From positions 1 to 64,000 of the forward strand of contig NSIK01000004.1 in assembly GCA_002737345.1 (NCBI GenBank): 64,000 nt of DNA. Direction: 5' to 3'. The stretch is from Nitrospirota bacterium (GTDB lineage Bacteria > Nitrospirota > Nitrospiria > Nitrospirales > Nitrospiraceae). This document shows, in pieces, positions 24,582-32,439 of this stretch (position 1 is the first letter of the stretch; every line of letters starts with the position of its first letter). Made by a program: the position numbers and the translations under genes. Under the pieces are notes generated by a model that was not told where the DNA came from, ran no database searches, and was given only the letters and a program-made list of their open reading frames with translations.

Positions 24582-25778
24582 GTGAACAGAAGGGGTGACG
24601 GTTATAACAAGCGCAGGCCCTGGAATCTGGGAGTCGTAGCGATTGGTCTTGTTTTTTTAATCGTCAGTAGCTGTAGCAAGCAGGCTCTCTATGCCCCGCC
24701 TGATCTCTTCTATTACTTTGCCAGCTACAAAGTCGGCAAGAGTCCCACCACTGTGACCACGACGGATGTCAATCAAGACGGGCTGACCGATTTGCTGACG
24801 ACCAACATCGGGAGCAATACGCTCTCGATTCTCCTGGGCAACGGTGACGGCACCTTTCGCGAGCAAGTCCAACTGAACGTCTGTAAAGAGCCCCGCTCAC
24901 TTGCGCTGGGACTGTTCAATCGCGATGCCTATCCCGATGTGGCGCTGGCCTGTTCAGGTGGCGATGAAGTATCGGTCCTTCTCGGCCGCGTCGACGGGAA
25001 GTTCGAAGAGGGTCCACGCTATCCGGTCCATCGGACTCCCATTGCCATCGCTAGCGCCGACCTGAACGGCGATCATGCCCCGGACCTCGTGGTCGCATTA
25101 CGGAACGACAAGATCAAAGTCTTCCTAGGGACTGGCACCGGCGACTTTACCCCCGGGGCGCAGTATGAATATGGTGATACACCGACATCTATCGCGTTGG
25201 CAGATTTGAATGGCGACGGGATGATTGATTTGGCCGTGACGAACGGGGGGCCGATGTCGAATGCTGTGTCCATTTGGGCCGGGAACGGAGACGGGACCTT
25301 TCGTCTGCCCACCGACTATCGGACGGACAAGCGCCCGCTTGGGGTCAGCTTTGCTGATTTCAATAATGACCGGATCCACGATCTGCTGGTGATCAACGGC
25401 GAGAAGGACAGCTTCACAACCTTTCTTGGTAACGGGAATGGGACATTCCAGCCTGGCCATGATTCCGGTGCCGATGCAGGGCCGAACTTCGGGCTGGCCC
25501 GCGACTTCAACGGCGACCATCGCATCGACGTCGCCATCGTCAATCTCCAGTCGAGCGATCTATCGATTCTCTTTGGCCGGGGCGATGGAACCTTCGAATA
25601 TCCACCAAGAAATTATGGGACGAAGCCGGGCCCCTTTGCCCTCGCGACGTTTCGCGTCACGACGAAGGAAGAGGAAGAGCCGGGGCTTGTGACGGCGGAC
25701 AACGGTAATGGCAGCGTCTCCATTTTTTTGCATCGAGGCTTGAAGGCGGCGCCCGCTCACGCTGCGGACCGGCAGTAA
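24582..25778 (+). CDS. FG-GAP/VCBS-repeat lipoprotein
   Basis: 398 residues from the GTG at 24582, which has AGGAG six bases upstream; an in-frame ATG 25 codons earlier lacks a site and would bury the signal peptide. Lipobox VSSC with Cys31 after a hydrophobic stretch (VVAIGLVFLIVS), so probably anchored to a membrane facing the periplasm or outside. At least five calcium-binding FG-GAP units with DxNxDGxxD loops: DVNQDGLTDLLTT, DLNGDHAPDLVVA, DLNGDGMIDLAVT, DFNNDRIHDLLVI and DFNGDHRIDVAIV, each followed by an LGNGDGTF-like strand. Likely a beta-propeller; partner unknown. Confidence 0.85.
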   Translation: MNRRGDGYNKRRPWNLGVVAIGLVFLIVSSCSKQALYAPPDLFYYFASYKVGKSPTTVTTTDVNQDGLTDLLTTNIGSNTLSILLGNGDGTFREQVQLNVCKEPRSLALGLFNRDAYPDVALACSGGDEVSVLLGRVDGKFEEGPRYPVHRTPIAIASADLNGDHAPDLVVALRNDKIKVFLGTGTGDFTPGAQYEYGDTPTSIALADLNGDGMIDLAVTNGGPMSNAVSIWAGNGDGTFRLPTDYRTDKRPLGVSFADFNNDRIHDLLVINGEKDSFTTFLGNGNGTFQPGHDSGADAGPNFGLARDFNGDHRIDVAIVNLQSSDLSILFGRGDGTFEYPPRNYGTKPGPFALATFRVTTKEEEEPGLVTADNGNGSVSIFLHRGLKAAPAHAADRQ

Positions 25779-25829
25779 GGTTTGCCCTAACTCTGCCGAT
25801 GACGGATGTGACGGCAAAGGGCCGTCCGC

Positions 25830-25858
25830 TTGACAGTCCATCGACCCTCGGCTAGAGT
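25830..25858 (+). promoter_or_regulatory. Putative sigma-70 promoter
   Basis: TTGACA (25830-25835), 17 bases, TAGAGT (25853-25858). The expected transcription start near 25865 supports the downstream ATG at 25887 over the earlier in-frame start. Confidence 0.5.
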
Positions 25859-25886
25859 GCCCACTAGTGCAATTTCATGCCTATTC

Positions 25887-26108
25887 ATGGCTGGTTTGAG
25901 GGTATCAGTGAGATCCTTTGGGTGGTGGTTTACTATTGGTGCGCTACTTACACTGTCTATCCTGATGGTTCAGGGAGGCGTGCGAGACCTGTTTGATGGA
26001 GCCGCTCCCGGGAGCGGAGCGAGCCCCTACCTCTCGTTCGGCACGACGATTTTCGGTGGAGGCTTGCTGGCCGGCTGCTTGGCACTGGTGATGAAACGAC
26101 TTCGATAG
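25887..26108 (+). CDS. Small membrane protein
   Basis: 73 residues from the ATG at 25887, about 28 bases past the promoter at 25830. Two hydrophobic segments: WWFTIGALLTLSILMV (about 13-28) and FGTTIFGGGLLAGCLALVM (about 50-69), separated by a short Gly/Pro loop. No recognised family. Weak ribosome binding site. It precedes the zinc-ribbon and carboxypeptidase genes on the same strand. Confidence 0.5.
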   Translation: MAGLRVSVRSFGWWFTIGALLTLSILMVQGGVRDLFDGAAPGSGASPYLSFGTTIFGGGLLAGCLALVMKRLR

Positions 26109-26136
26109 AGAATGACGACTGAACTAGGGCGCGTCG

Positions 26137-26325
26137 ATGGACTGTTTGAAATGCAAAGGTTTTATGATGGTCGAGCGGCACTATACGCTGGTGAACCGGC
26201 GGCTCTATGCCCGTTGTTTGAATTGCGGATTCTGGATTGACCTTGCCGACCTGCTTCGATTCTTTCATAAAGTGATCGACAGCGGGTTTCGCGGAGGAAA
26301 GGTGCGGGAGTCATTTACTCTATGA
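26137..26325 (+). CDS. Small zinc-ribbon protein
   Basis: 62 residues. Two CxxC knuckles: C3-x2-C6 and C27-x2-C30, spaced as in a zinc ribbon (MDCLKCKGFMMVERHYTL and RCLNCGFWIDL). The stop overlaps the carboxypeptidase start (ATGA), so the two are translationally coupled. It resembles the 49-residue protein at 50484 (MTCDKCRGTMLPERAVDL, CLNCG). Role unknown. Confidence 0.7.
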   Translation: MDCLKCKGFMMVERHYTLVNRRLYARCLNCGFWIDLADLLRFFHKVIDSGFRGGKVRESFTL

Positions 26326-27266
26326 GCAGGAGTGATATGCGCATGATGAGAAGAGACGATGAGAGGTCTTCTCGCGGGATATCCCTCGCCGATACTGCGA
26401 GGCTGCTCGTTGGGCTTGCGCTAATCAGTGCGGCGACCGCCACTCCCTCCCTTGCCATCGCGAAAAGCGTTGCGGCTCAACCGGTGCACGTCCAACCCGC
26501 GATGGCCGGCCATCAGCCGCCTCCCTGGCGAGTCGCTCCAGCCCATGGCATTTTGCTTAAGGACCTCAAGACCGGTCGGGTGCTGTACGAGCATGATGCA
26601 GGGAAGCGTATGTCCCCCGCCAGTCTTACGAAAATTATGTCGGCGCTAGTCATTCTGGAAAATGGGCAGCTGGACGATCTCGTGACGATCAGCCCCAATG
26701 CCGCCAGGGCGCACAAGACGCATTTGCGCGTGAAAGCTGGGCAGATCTTCCGGTTGGAAGATCTCTTGAAGGCCATGTTGATCATGTCCGCGAACGATGC
26801 CTGTCTTGCCGCAGTGGAGCATGTGGGGGGCGACGAAGCGCAGTTCGTGGTCTTGATGAATGCCAAGGCGGCGGCCCTCGGTTTGGCCGATACGCATTTC
26901 AGTAATGGCTGCGGGTTCGATAACCCGGATCATTACTCGACGGCTGAAGATCTGGCAACCCTGAGTGTCATTGCCCTCGATCAGCCGATCTTCCGGGAGT
27001 TGGTCCGTGAGGAACGGGCGATCATCACGCCGGTCAACGGACAGCATGCCTATATCCTGCACACCACGAATAAACTGTTGGGGCGCATCCCTGGGGTCGA
27101 AGGGGTGAAGACGGGATTTACGTCCAAGGCCGGTCGGTGCCTGGTTGCCAAGGTCTCTCAGAACGGGAGCGATCTGCTGTTGGTGATTCTCAACTCGAAT
27201 CGCCGCTGGAATACTGCGACGAACCTCATTAGCTACGGGCTCCGAGTCTCTGAAGTCTCCCACTGA
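26322..27266 (+). CDS. D-alanyl-D-alanine carboxypeptidase (S11)
   Basis: Periplasmic penicillin-binding protein that trims the terminal D-Ala of peptidoglycan stem peptides. 314 residues. A signal peptide runs to about residue 50 (ARLLVGLALISAATATPSLAIA). Active-site motifs: SxxK in SPASLTKIMSA (about 94-97), SxN in MSANDACLAA (about 151) and KTG in GVKTGFTSKAGR (about 264). It ends soon after the KTG domain, so it lacks the long C-terminal membrane-anchor domain of DacA. Overlaps the small zinc-ribbon gene upstream. Confidence 0.92.
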   Translation: MSRSDMRMMRRDDERSSRGISLADTARLLVGLALISAATATPSLAIAKSVAAQPVHVQPAMAGHQPPPWRVAPAHGILLKDLKTGRVLYEHDAGKRMSPASLTKIMSALVILENGQLDDLVTISPNAARAHKTHLRVKAGQIFRLEDLLKAMLIMSANDACLAAVEHVGGDEAQFVVLMNAKAAALGLADTHFSNGCGFDNPDHYSTAEDLATLSVIALDQPIFRELVREERAIITPVNGQHAYILHTTNKLLGRIPGVEGVKTGFTSKAGRCLVAKVSQNGSDLLLVILNSNRRWNTATNLISYGLRVSEVSH

Positions 27267-27302
27267 ATTTCCGGTTGATGATCGCGGCCACGCTGAAGCG
27301 GA

Positions 27303-27328
27303 GAGGCGCAGCCTGCTGGCTGCACCTC
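27303..27328 (+). terminator. Stem-loop after the carboxypeptidase gene
   Basis: GAGGCGCAGCC (27303-27313), loop TGCT, GGCTGCACCTC (27318-27328): 11 positions with one mismatch. No T tract. Confidence 0.4.
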
Positions 27329-27410
27329 TGCGTCTATTCGCATAAATCAGTACAGGGAGGGGTGGAAACTCGTCAGGTCTTGTCTGTGTGGAAGGCAAGG
27401 AGCGCGTAAG

Positions 27411-27434
27411 TTAGCAGGGGCAAGCCCCTGCTAA
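27411..27434. terminator. Stem-loop terminator for the minus-strand gene
   Basis: TTAGCAGGGGC (27411-27421) and GCCCCTGCTAA (27424-27434), a perfect 11-base inverted repeat starting five bases past the stop of the gene at 27439-27972. Confidence 0.6.
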
Positions 27435-27438
27435 CCTG

Positions 27439-27972
27439 CTACCGAAGAGGGGAGAACTCGACATTGACGTCTTTCCCAAGATAGTTGATGACGAATCCCT
27501 GCTTGTCGTAGGCCAGGATGGCGCCCATCACATTTTCATCTCCGTACTCTTCCTGTCCTAACAGCTTGCGCACGTCGTCTGGGCTCTCACTGTTTAAGAC
27601 GGTGCGGAAGATGCCGCGGGTCTTATAGGAAAATCGGTTATTGATAAAGATGAGGTCGACCTTGCCGTCTTGAATCCGCACGCCGGCCATCGGACCGGTC
27701 GGTTTACGTTGGTCGAGCAAGAATATAAACTGGGCTTCCTGCTCTATTTTTATTCCAGAAATTTTCTCATTCACCAGCGAGTCCAATGCGGTGGCTTCGG
27801 AGTCTCCAAGTTTGACGCCAAACAACGAGACCTCGGTGCTCTTCAAGCCCTTGGCATCCATCACGTCGTTCTTGCTCAATTCATAGGGCTCGGCATAGCC
27901 GGAAGAGATCCATGGGCCGATTCCTGCCATGACTAGGCAGGCCAGCGCGACCACTCGCAATCCATCCTTCAT
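27439..27972 (-). CDS. Hypothetical secreted protein
   Basis: 177 residues from the ATG at 27972, chosen for the strong AAGGAGGAGTCG just upstream; the open frame runs further back without a site. A signal peptide at about 1-28 (VVALACLVMAGIGPW ... GYAEP) gives an exported protein. The mature part has a periodic pattern with VSLFGVKLGDSEATALDSL, VRIQDGKVDLIFINNRFSY and IFRTVLNSESPDDVRKLLGQE, reminiscent of small two-domain periplasmic proteins that track sequence-signature pairs of the SmpA/OmlA kind, but no family is claimed. Confidence 0.75.
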   Translation of the reverse strand: MKDGLRVVALACLVMAGIGPWISSGYAEPYELSKNDVMDAKGLKSTEVSLFGVKLGDSEATALDSLVNEKISGIKIEQEAQFIFLLDQRKPTGPMAGVRIQDGKVDLIFINNRFSYKTRGIFRTVLNSESPDDVRKLLGQEEYGDENVMGAILAYDKQGFVINYLGKDVNVEFSPLR

Positions 27973-28097
27973 CGACTCCTCCTTACCAGGGGTTTCGAAA
28001 GCTGCTTGATGCGTAAAATTTATTTGGCGAAACTGGCGTGGCCATATAGCGTGTCTGTATCTTATCGAACGGTTTGGGAACTTGCAAGGAATGGTGG

Positions 28098-28391
28098 TTA
28101 GTTGGTGTGATGGCTGGCGATGAGGAGGGCTCCGAGGTGCCGGAGCCGTTGAAAGTAGGGCTGACAGTCTTCGTCGAGTTCGGGGGTCAGATTGTCCAGG
28201 TCGGCGAGACAATCTTCGACGATCCCGAGTCGCTGCGAATCGAGCCCCTCGGGGCTGTTGAGAAAATACACCACGCAGCCGCTGATCACCGTATCCAATG
28301 TTATGAGCGGGCCTTTTTGAAGCCTGCCCACTTGAGGCCATTGTTCCTCCTTGTGGGTTTCCCAGAGAGTCAGCATGGCTGTCCGGTCCAT
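28098..28391 (-). CDS. Hypothetical protein
   Basis: 97 residues from the ATG at 28391; GGAGGA lies seven bases upstream on the minus strand, so this start is preferred over a longer frame. Largely helical and acidic, with LITLDTVISGCVVYFLNSPEGLD and VEDCLADLDNLTPELDEDC. No signal peptide or known family. It lies immediately past the truncated glutamate dehydrogenase remnant, on the same strand. Confidence 0.6.
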   Translation of the reverse strand: MDRTAMLTLWETHKEEQWPQVGRLQKGPLITLDTVISGCVVYFLNSPEGLDSQRLGIVEDCLADLDNLTPELDEDCQPYFQRLRHLGALLIASHHTN

Positions 28392-28482
28392 CTCAAAATC
28401 CTCCGCGAGAGTGCGTGCCTCAGCTCCGACCAATCCACCCTAGCGCATGGAGTAACAGGGCCGCAAGCGCACAGAGCCCCAT

Positions 28483-28805
28483 CCCCTTGGTTCCTCCATA
28501 GGGCAGGTCGGTTAAGGCGCATTTCCAGGTCATCCACATGGCGCGGGCTGCGACCTCCCCAAGATTCACGTCCGGATGGTAGCCGCCGTCTTTGGTGGGG
28601 CCGCGGGGCGAATCGTCCTGGACCCGATAGCCGGTCTAGACTTCGACCCGGTCGTCATCCATGCGACCCGGCACGCTGACAATCAGTGACCGCTTCGGAA
28701 ATTTTAGCCGCGCGTGTAGATTGTGATCCAGCTCCAGCGCCTCGGCTGCTTGATCGAATTGCACCACCGCCAGCCGGAACGTTTGTGTGTCGAATCCACG
28801 CAGGG
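28483..28805 (-). pseudogene. Truncated Glu/Leu/Phe/Val dehydrogenase remnant
   Basis: The minus strand encodes an unmistakable N-terminal piece of NAD(P)-glutamate dehydrogenase: SLIVSVPGRMDDDRVEV, then a TAG stop (complement at 28636-28638), then [40 protein letters not shown] and [11 protein letters not shown]. The family motifs are GYRVQHNxxxGPTKGG and MTWKCAxxxLPFGGAKGG. The piece has an internal stop, a small deletion in the GPTKGG region, no start codon, and ends abruptly after GGTKG, losing the catalytic and NAD domains. Clearly a decayed gene of about 105 codons. Confidence 0.85.
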
Positions 28806-28816
28806 GTTATTTTTTA

Positions 28817-29599
28817 TCAGGGGTGCAGTTGGGATGCTGCTGCAAGCTGGCGATCATGGTGCTCTTCCCTCAGGGGTTCAGGAGGAAGATCGATCCATTG
28901 GAGGTTGAAGGTTCGCGCGAATGTTGCCGCGATCTGTTGTGTGACAGCGTGAGGGGAGAGGGCAGATTGTCGGACCTCTGCCATGGAGGTGATGGCACAT
29001 TGCGTCAGGCCGCAGGGCAGGATATGGGAAAAGGGAGAAAGGTCTAGGTCCACGTTGAGCGAAAATCCGTGGATCGTGACCCCGTGATCGATTCGGACTC
29101 CGATCGCGGCAATCTTCGCATTGGCCTGGTTCGCGCGGACCCAGACGCCAGGTTTCTTGTCGAGGCGATAGCTGTCAATCCTCCAATGGGCCAGAGTCTG
29201 GATTAGGACCTCTTCTAACATCCGCACATACTGTTTCGGCCCTGAACAATATTGTGACAGTTTGAGAATAGGATAACCCACGACCTGCCCCGGTCCATGG
29301 TAGGTGATCGAGCCGCCCCGATCGACGGACTGGAGGCTGGCGCCTGTTTGACGAAGAACCTCTTCTCCGCAGTTCCAATGGGCTGGCTTGGTGCTACGGC
29401 CCAGGGTATAGACCGGCACATGTTCAAGGAGCAAGAGGGTATCTTCTTGCTTCTCCGCAATCCGTTCTTCTTGCAGTTGTTGCTGAAGGGTCCAGGCCGT
29501 TGCATAGGAGACTGGCTCGGAGAATCGGACGAGCCTCGCCATTTTCGGAGAAGGGAGTGAGAGAGGCTTTGTCTTCTGTTCCGTGAAATCGTGACTCAT
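28817..29599 (-). CDS. lipB: Octanoyltransferase LipB
   Basis: Transfers octanoyl from acyl carrier protein to lipoyl domains; first step of lipoate synthesis. 260 residues. Visible: LLLEHVPVYTLGRSTK (about 56-71), RGGSITYHGPGQVVGYPIL (about 94-112), KIAAIGVRIDHGVTIHGFSLNV with the catalytic lysine, and CGLTQCAITSM with the catalytic cysteine (about 197). About 15 residues of extra N-terminus and a C-terminal tail of about 25 (EEHHDRQLAAASQLHP) are not typical. Its stop lies next to the gdh remnant; its start overlaps the protease stop by four bases. Confidence 0.95.
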   Translation of the reverse strand: MSHDFTEQKTKPLSLPSPKMARLVRFSEPVSYATAWTLQQQLQEERIAEKQEDTLLLLEHVPVYTLGRSTKPAHWNCGEEVLRQTGASLQSVDRGGSITYHGPGQVVGYPILKLSQYCSGPKQYVRMLEEVLIQTLAHWRIDSYRLDKKPGVWVRANQANAKIAAIGVRIDHGVTIHGFSLNVDLDLSPFSHILPCGLTQCAITSMAEVRQSALSPHAVTQQIAATFARTFNLQWIDLPPEPLREEHHDRQLAAASQLHP

Positions 29600-30666
29600 G
29601 GGACAGACTTCAGCAATGCGGGTTTCTGAATTGAGATCGTGGATTGGACGTTCTTTCTTTGAATCGTCAGTTGCACGACAGGCTGGTCTCCGGACTTCCG
29701 GAGGGCATGCCAGAAGTCTCCGAGATTATAAATCTGATGTTGCTCCACAGCGGTGATGATGTCTTCGTTATGGAGGCCTCCGACGGCAGCTGGTCCTGTC
29801 GGTTTGACATTGAGGGCAAGGACTCCGCGGTCGCCTTCCAGTTCGAAGCTGGCCATGATGCTGGCCGTGATGGTGACAGGGGTGAATCCGATGTCGGGAC
29901 GGAGGACCGAGCCGCGGGCGATCATCGATTGAATATGGGGGTAGATGGCTTCCATGGAAATCGCATAGCTGATGGCTTGCGCAGAGGGGGCGATGGCGAC
30001 GTTGATGCCGATCACATGGCCGGACAGATCGACGAGCGGCCCCCCGCTATTGCCCGGGTTGATGGCGGCATCGGTTTGGATCAGGTCGTAGAGCGTTTCA
30101 CCGTCCGGGGTGAGGACTGAGCGATCGACCGCGCTCACCACACCGACCGTGACAGTCGAGCCTCCCTTGAGGGCGAGGGGGTTGCCGATGGCGACGACCG
30201 ATTCGCCGATCTCAAGCGATGGAGAAGGGCTCAGCGTGGCCGGCACCAAGTCCGTGGCCGTGATCTTGACGAGGGCCAGATCGAGCAGGAAGTCTCGGGC
30301 GACGACACGGCCTGGAGTCAATCGGCCGGTTGAGAGCCCCACCACCAGGCTCTTGATGCCAGCGACGAGGTGATTATTCGTCAAGATATAGCCACCCGCA
30401 TCGATAATGAGGCCGGATCCTGACCCTGATTGGGCCTGGGAGGGAGTGGCCGGCACACCGCGCGTCAGAATCGTCACGGCCGAAGGGCGCACTTTGGCTA
30501 CGACCGCCGGGACCGAGAGAGATTTTTCATGGGAGGGGGCTGATCCGACCATTGGCTCAGCGGAGGCGATCAGCGTCTCCAGGGGCCAGGCGCTGGCAAG
30601 GAGGAATGGAATTGTCACGAAGTAAAAGAGGGGCGAGCGGATCATTGTTGTGCGCACAGTCATCAT
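29596..30666 (-). CDS. HtrA/DegP-type trypsin-like serine protease
   Basis: Periplasmic quality-control protease (S1C). 356 residues. N-terminal signal peptide or anchor (SPLFYFVTIPFLLASAWPL). Catalytic triad in ILTNNHLVAG (His), DLALVKI (Asp) and NPGNSGGPLVD (Ser). One C-terminal PDZ domain (about 265-350) with GVLALNVKPTGPAAVGGLHNEDIITAVEQH. The second position of the catalytic-loop motif reads NNHLV where DegP has NNHVV. Translationally coupled to lipB downstream. The start may be the ATG at 30666 or the ATG seven codons later. Confidence 0.93.
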   Translation of the reverse strand: MMTVRTTMIRSPLFYFVTIPFLLASAWPLETLIASAEPMVGSAPSHEKSLSVPAVVAKVRPSAVTILTRGVPATPSQAQSGSGSGLIIDAGGYILTNNHLVAGIKSLVVGLSTGRLTPGRVVARDFLLDLALVKITATDLVPATLSPSPSLEIGESVVAIGNPLALKGGSTVTVGVVSAVDRSVLTPDGETLYDLIQTDAAINPGNSGGPLVDLSGHVIGINVAIAPSAQAISYAISMEAIYPHIQSMIARGSVLRPDIGFTPVTITASIMASFELEGDRGVLALNVKPTGPAAVGGLHNEDIITAVEQHQIYNLGDFWHALRKSGDQPVVQLTIQRKNVQSTISIQKPALLKSVP

Positions 30667-30733
30667 GGGCCTCGTCTATTCGAGAGGGGCTCATTGTCGC
30701 ACAAGTGCTCTCAGGGAGAAAGCCTAGAATGGG

Positions 30734-30764
30734 AAAGGGGCGAGGATGCTCCTCGCCCCTTTTT
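30734..30764. terminator. Bidirectional terminator downstream of the sigma factor gene
   Basis: AAAGGGGCGAGGA (30734-30746), loop TGC, TCCTCGCCCCTTT (30750-30762), flanked by T-rich sequence on the plus strand and TTTCCC on the minus strand. It separates the sigma factor gene (stop at 30780) from the protease gene. Confidence 0.8.
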
Positions 30765-30779
30765 ACTGAATGATCGCGC

Positions 30780-32036
30780 TTACTGGATGGCGGCAAACAT
30801 TTCTTTAATCTGAGGAGTCTTCAGCTTCTTGAGGGCTTTCATTTCAATCTGGCGAATACGTTCTCTCGTCACAGAGAGGCTCTCTCCCACTTGTGCCAAC
30901 GTGTAGGCGTGATCGTAGCCGATCCCAAAGCGTAGCCGGATGATGGTTTGTTCTCGCGGCGTGAGTATGCCGAGAATCCGTTCAAGTTGCTGCGCCATTT
31001 CCTTCAGGTGCACATGGGCGTCGGGCGGGACTGCTTGTAGATCCGGGAGGAGTTCCCCGAATTCCGTGGTCCCGTCACCCACCGGCTTATCCAGCGCGAC
31101 CGGTTCTTGAAAGGCCTGCACGGTTTCCTGGAGTCGCTCAGGTCTCATCTTCAGCACCGCGGCCACTTCCTCGATCCGAGCCGGACGGCCCAGCTGTTGT
31201 CCGAGCCGTCTGGTCACGCGAAGGATGCGGTGCGAGGCTTCAGTCTGGTGAACCGGGATGCGAATGGTCCGCGATTGATCGGCCAGCCCTCTGGCGATGC
31301 CTTGACGGATCCACCAGGTGGCATAAGTGCTGAACTTGAATCCCTTGCGGTATTGATAGCGTTCGGCCGCTTTCATCAATCCGATATTGCCTTCCTGCAC
31401 CAGATCCAGCAGGGTCAAGCCACGGCTTGTGTAGCGCTTGGCGATATCCACCACGAGCCGCAGATTGTAGCGCACCAATTCGTCCTTGGCCTGTTCGAGG
31501 GGGATCCGGGCGGAGCGGAGGATGGCCAACTCTTTTTTGAGCTGTTTGAGGATGGCCGCCGGAAGTTTTTGCTGCTCCGTTCCTTGTGCGAGGATCTCGG
31601 TCAGCCTCTGCTCGGCCTTATCGAGCGACGTGGCTGAAAGTCCGCTCAATCCCTTGACCAGCTGGAGTGTTTGAACCGCCTCGATCACAGAATCAGTCCG
31701 TTTGAGCTTGGGGACTCCTTGGATGGCGCGGCGCAGGGCCTTCCGGATAGTACTCGTTCCGACATCGATCTTCTTCGCCAGCTCGACTTCTTCTTTTCTG
31801 GTCAGCAAGGCCCGTTCGCCGCAGGAGCGAAAGTAGAGCGACTCCAACATGAAGGGACCGCCATTCACAGCGGTGCGGGCTACGGCCTTTGCCGGTACGA
31901 CAGGCCCGTCCTCTTCGGAGGTATCGAGACCGATCATATCCAGGAGTCCGCTTGCCTCGGGATCGTCGGCATCGATGTCCTTTGCAATCGCGACCAACTC
32001 TTCCGGTTCAGGGGTTGGGAATAAATGTTCTCTCAT
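30780..32036 (-). CDS. RNA polymerase sigma-70 factor (group 1/2)
   Basis: 418 residues from the ATG at 32036, which has AGGAGGGG six bases upstream; an in-frame ATG 15 codons earlier lacks one. Acidic N-terminus (about 1-65), region 1.2 (YFRSCGERALLTRKEEVELAKKID), core region 2 (YNLRLVVDIAKRY, LTLLDLVQEGNIGLMKAAERY and KFSTYATWWIRQGIARGLAD), region 3 (IRIPVHQTEASHRIL) and region 4 (LTPREQTIIRLRFG, then LAQVGESLSVTRERIRQIE). Too short for a full RpoD with region 1.1 and the large non-conserved insert; size and layout fit RpoS or a second RpoD paralogue. A spacer of about 65 residues between regions 1.2 and 2 (QTLQLVKGLSGLSATS onward) is unusual for RpoS. Confidence 0.9.
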   Translation of the reverse strand: MREHLFPTPEPEELVAIAKDIDADDPEASGLLDMIGLDTSEEDGPVVPAKAVARTAVNGGPFMLESLYFRSCGERALLTRKEEVELAKKIDVGTSTIRKALRRAIQGVPKLKRTDSVIEAVQTLQLVKGLSGLSATSLDKAEQRLTEILAQGTEQQKLPAAILKQLKKELAILRSARIPLEQAKDELVRYNLRLVVDIAKRYTSRGLTLLDLVQEGNIGLMKAAERYQYRKGFKFSTYATWWIRQGIARGLADQSRTIRIPVHQTEASHRILRVTRRLGQQLGRPARIEEVAAVLKMRPERLQETVQAFQEPVALDKPVGDGTTEFGELLPDLQAVPPDAHVHLKEMAQQLERILGILTPREQTIIRLRFGIGYDHAYTLAQVGESLSVTRERIRQIEMKALKKLKTPQIKEMFAAIQ

Positions 32037-32439
32037 GTCGTCGCCCCTCCTCTGGCTATCTTCTGATGTTGCGCTCCGCATGACTGTGCTCTCGGTCGGT
32101 TTGGGTTTTTTGCTCTACTAGGTTAGAGAGAGTGAATCGTAAAACGATTCATCTTTGATCTATTTCCTTGCTTTTCTATGTAGCAAATCCTGTGCTGGAC
32201 TGTTCATGAGAGCGGCAGATCGGACTCCATCGAAAAGAGAGGTCTGTTAGAGCGATTTAATGAGAAAGGGCGAGAGGCTGTGGGGCAATCTCGCACAAGT
32301 ATGTTGGTGCGACGGCAGAGCTCAGGCGCAATTGCCACATTTCATGGAGTTGAAACGATCATGGTGAAAGCGGTGAATGGCAGGGGTTGGCTGTTTGTCT
32401 GGTTGAAAACCAGGAGCAGCGCTTCTAGAATGGGCTCCC
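32037..32439. other. 403-base divergent intergenic region
   Basis: Lies between the sigma factor (minus) and trmI (plus), so it must hold both promoters. It contains the palindrome at 32133-32151 and AT-rich stretches at 32100-32190, lower in GC than the surroundings. Short open frames on the plus strand at 32280-32480 run into trmI out of frame and lack ribosome binding sites. Confidence 0.5.
32133..32151. promoter_or_regulatory. Operator-like inverted repeat upstream of the sigma factor gene
   Basis: TGAATCGT-aaa-ACGATTCA, perfect 8-base arms, about 100 bases upstream of the sigma factor start in an AT-rich stretch. The geometry suits a dimeric regulator. It does not match CIRCE or the LexA consensus. 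Confidence 0.45.

Noticed and set aside
28074-28679. 201-codon plus-strand frame across the gdh remnant
   Set aside because: It is antisense to both the 97-residue gene and the gdh remnant and has no recognisable feature.
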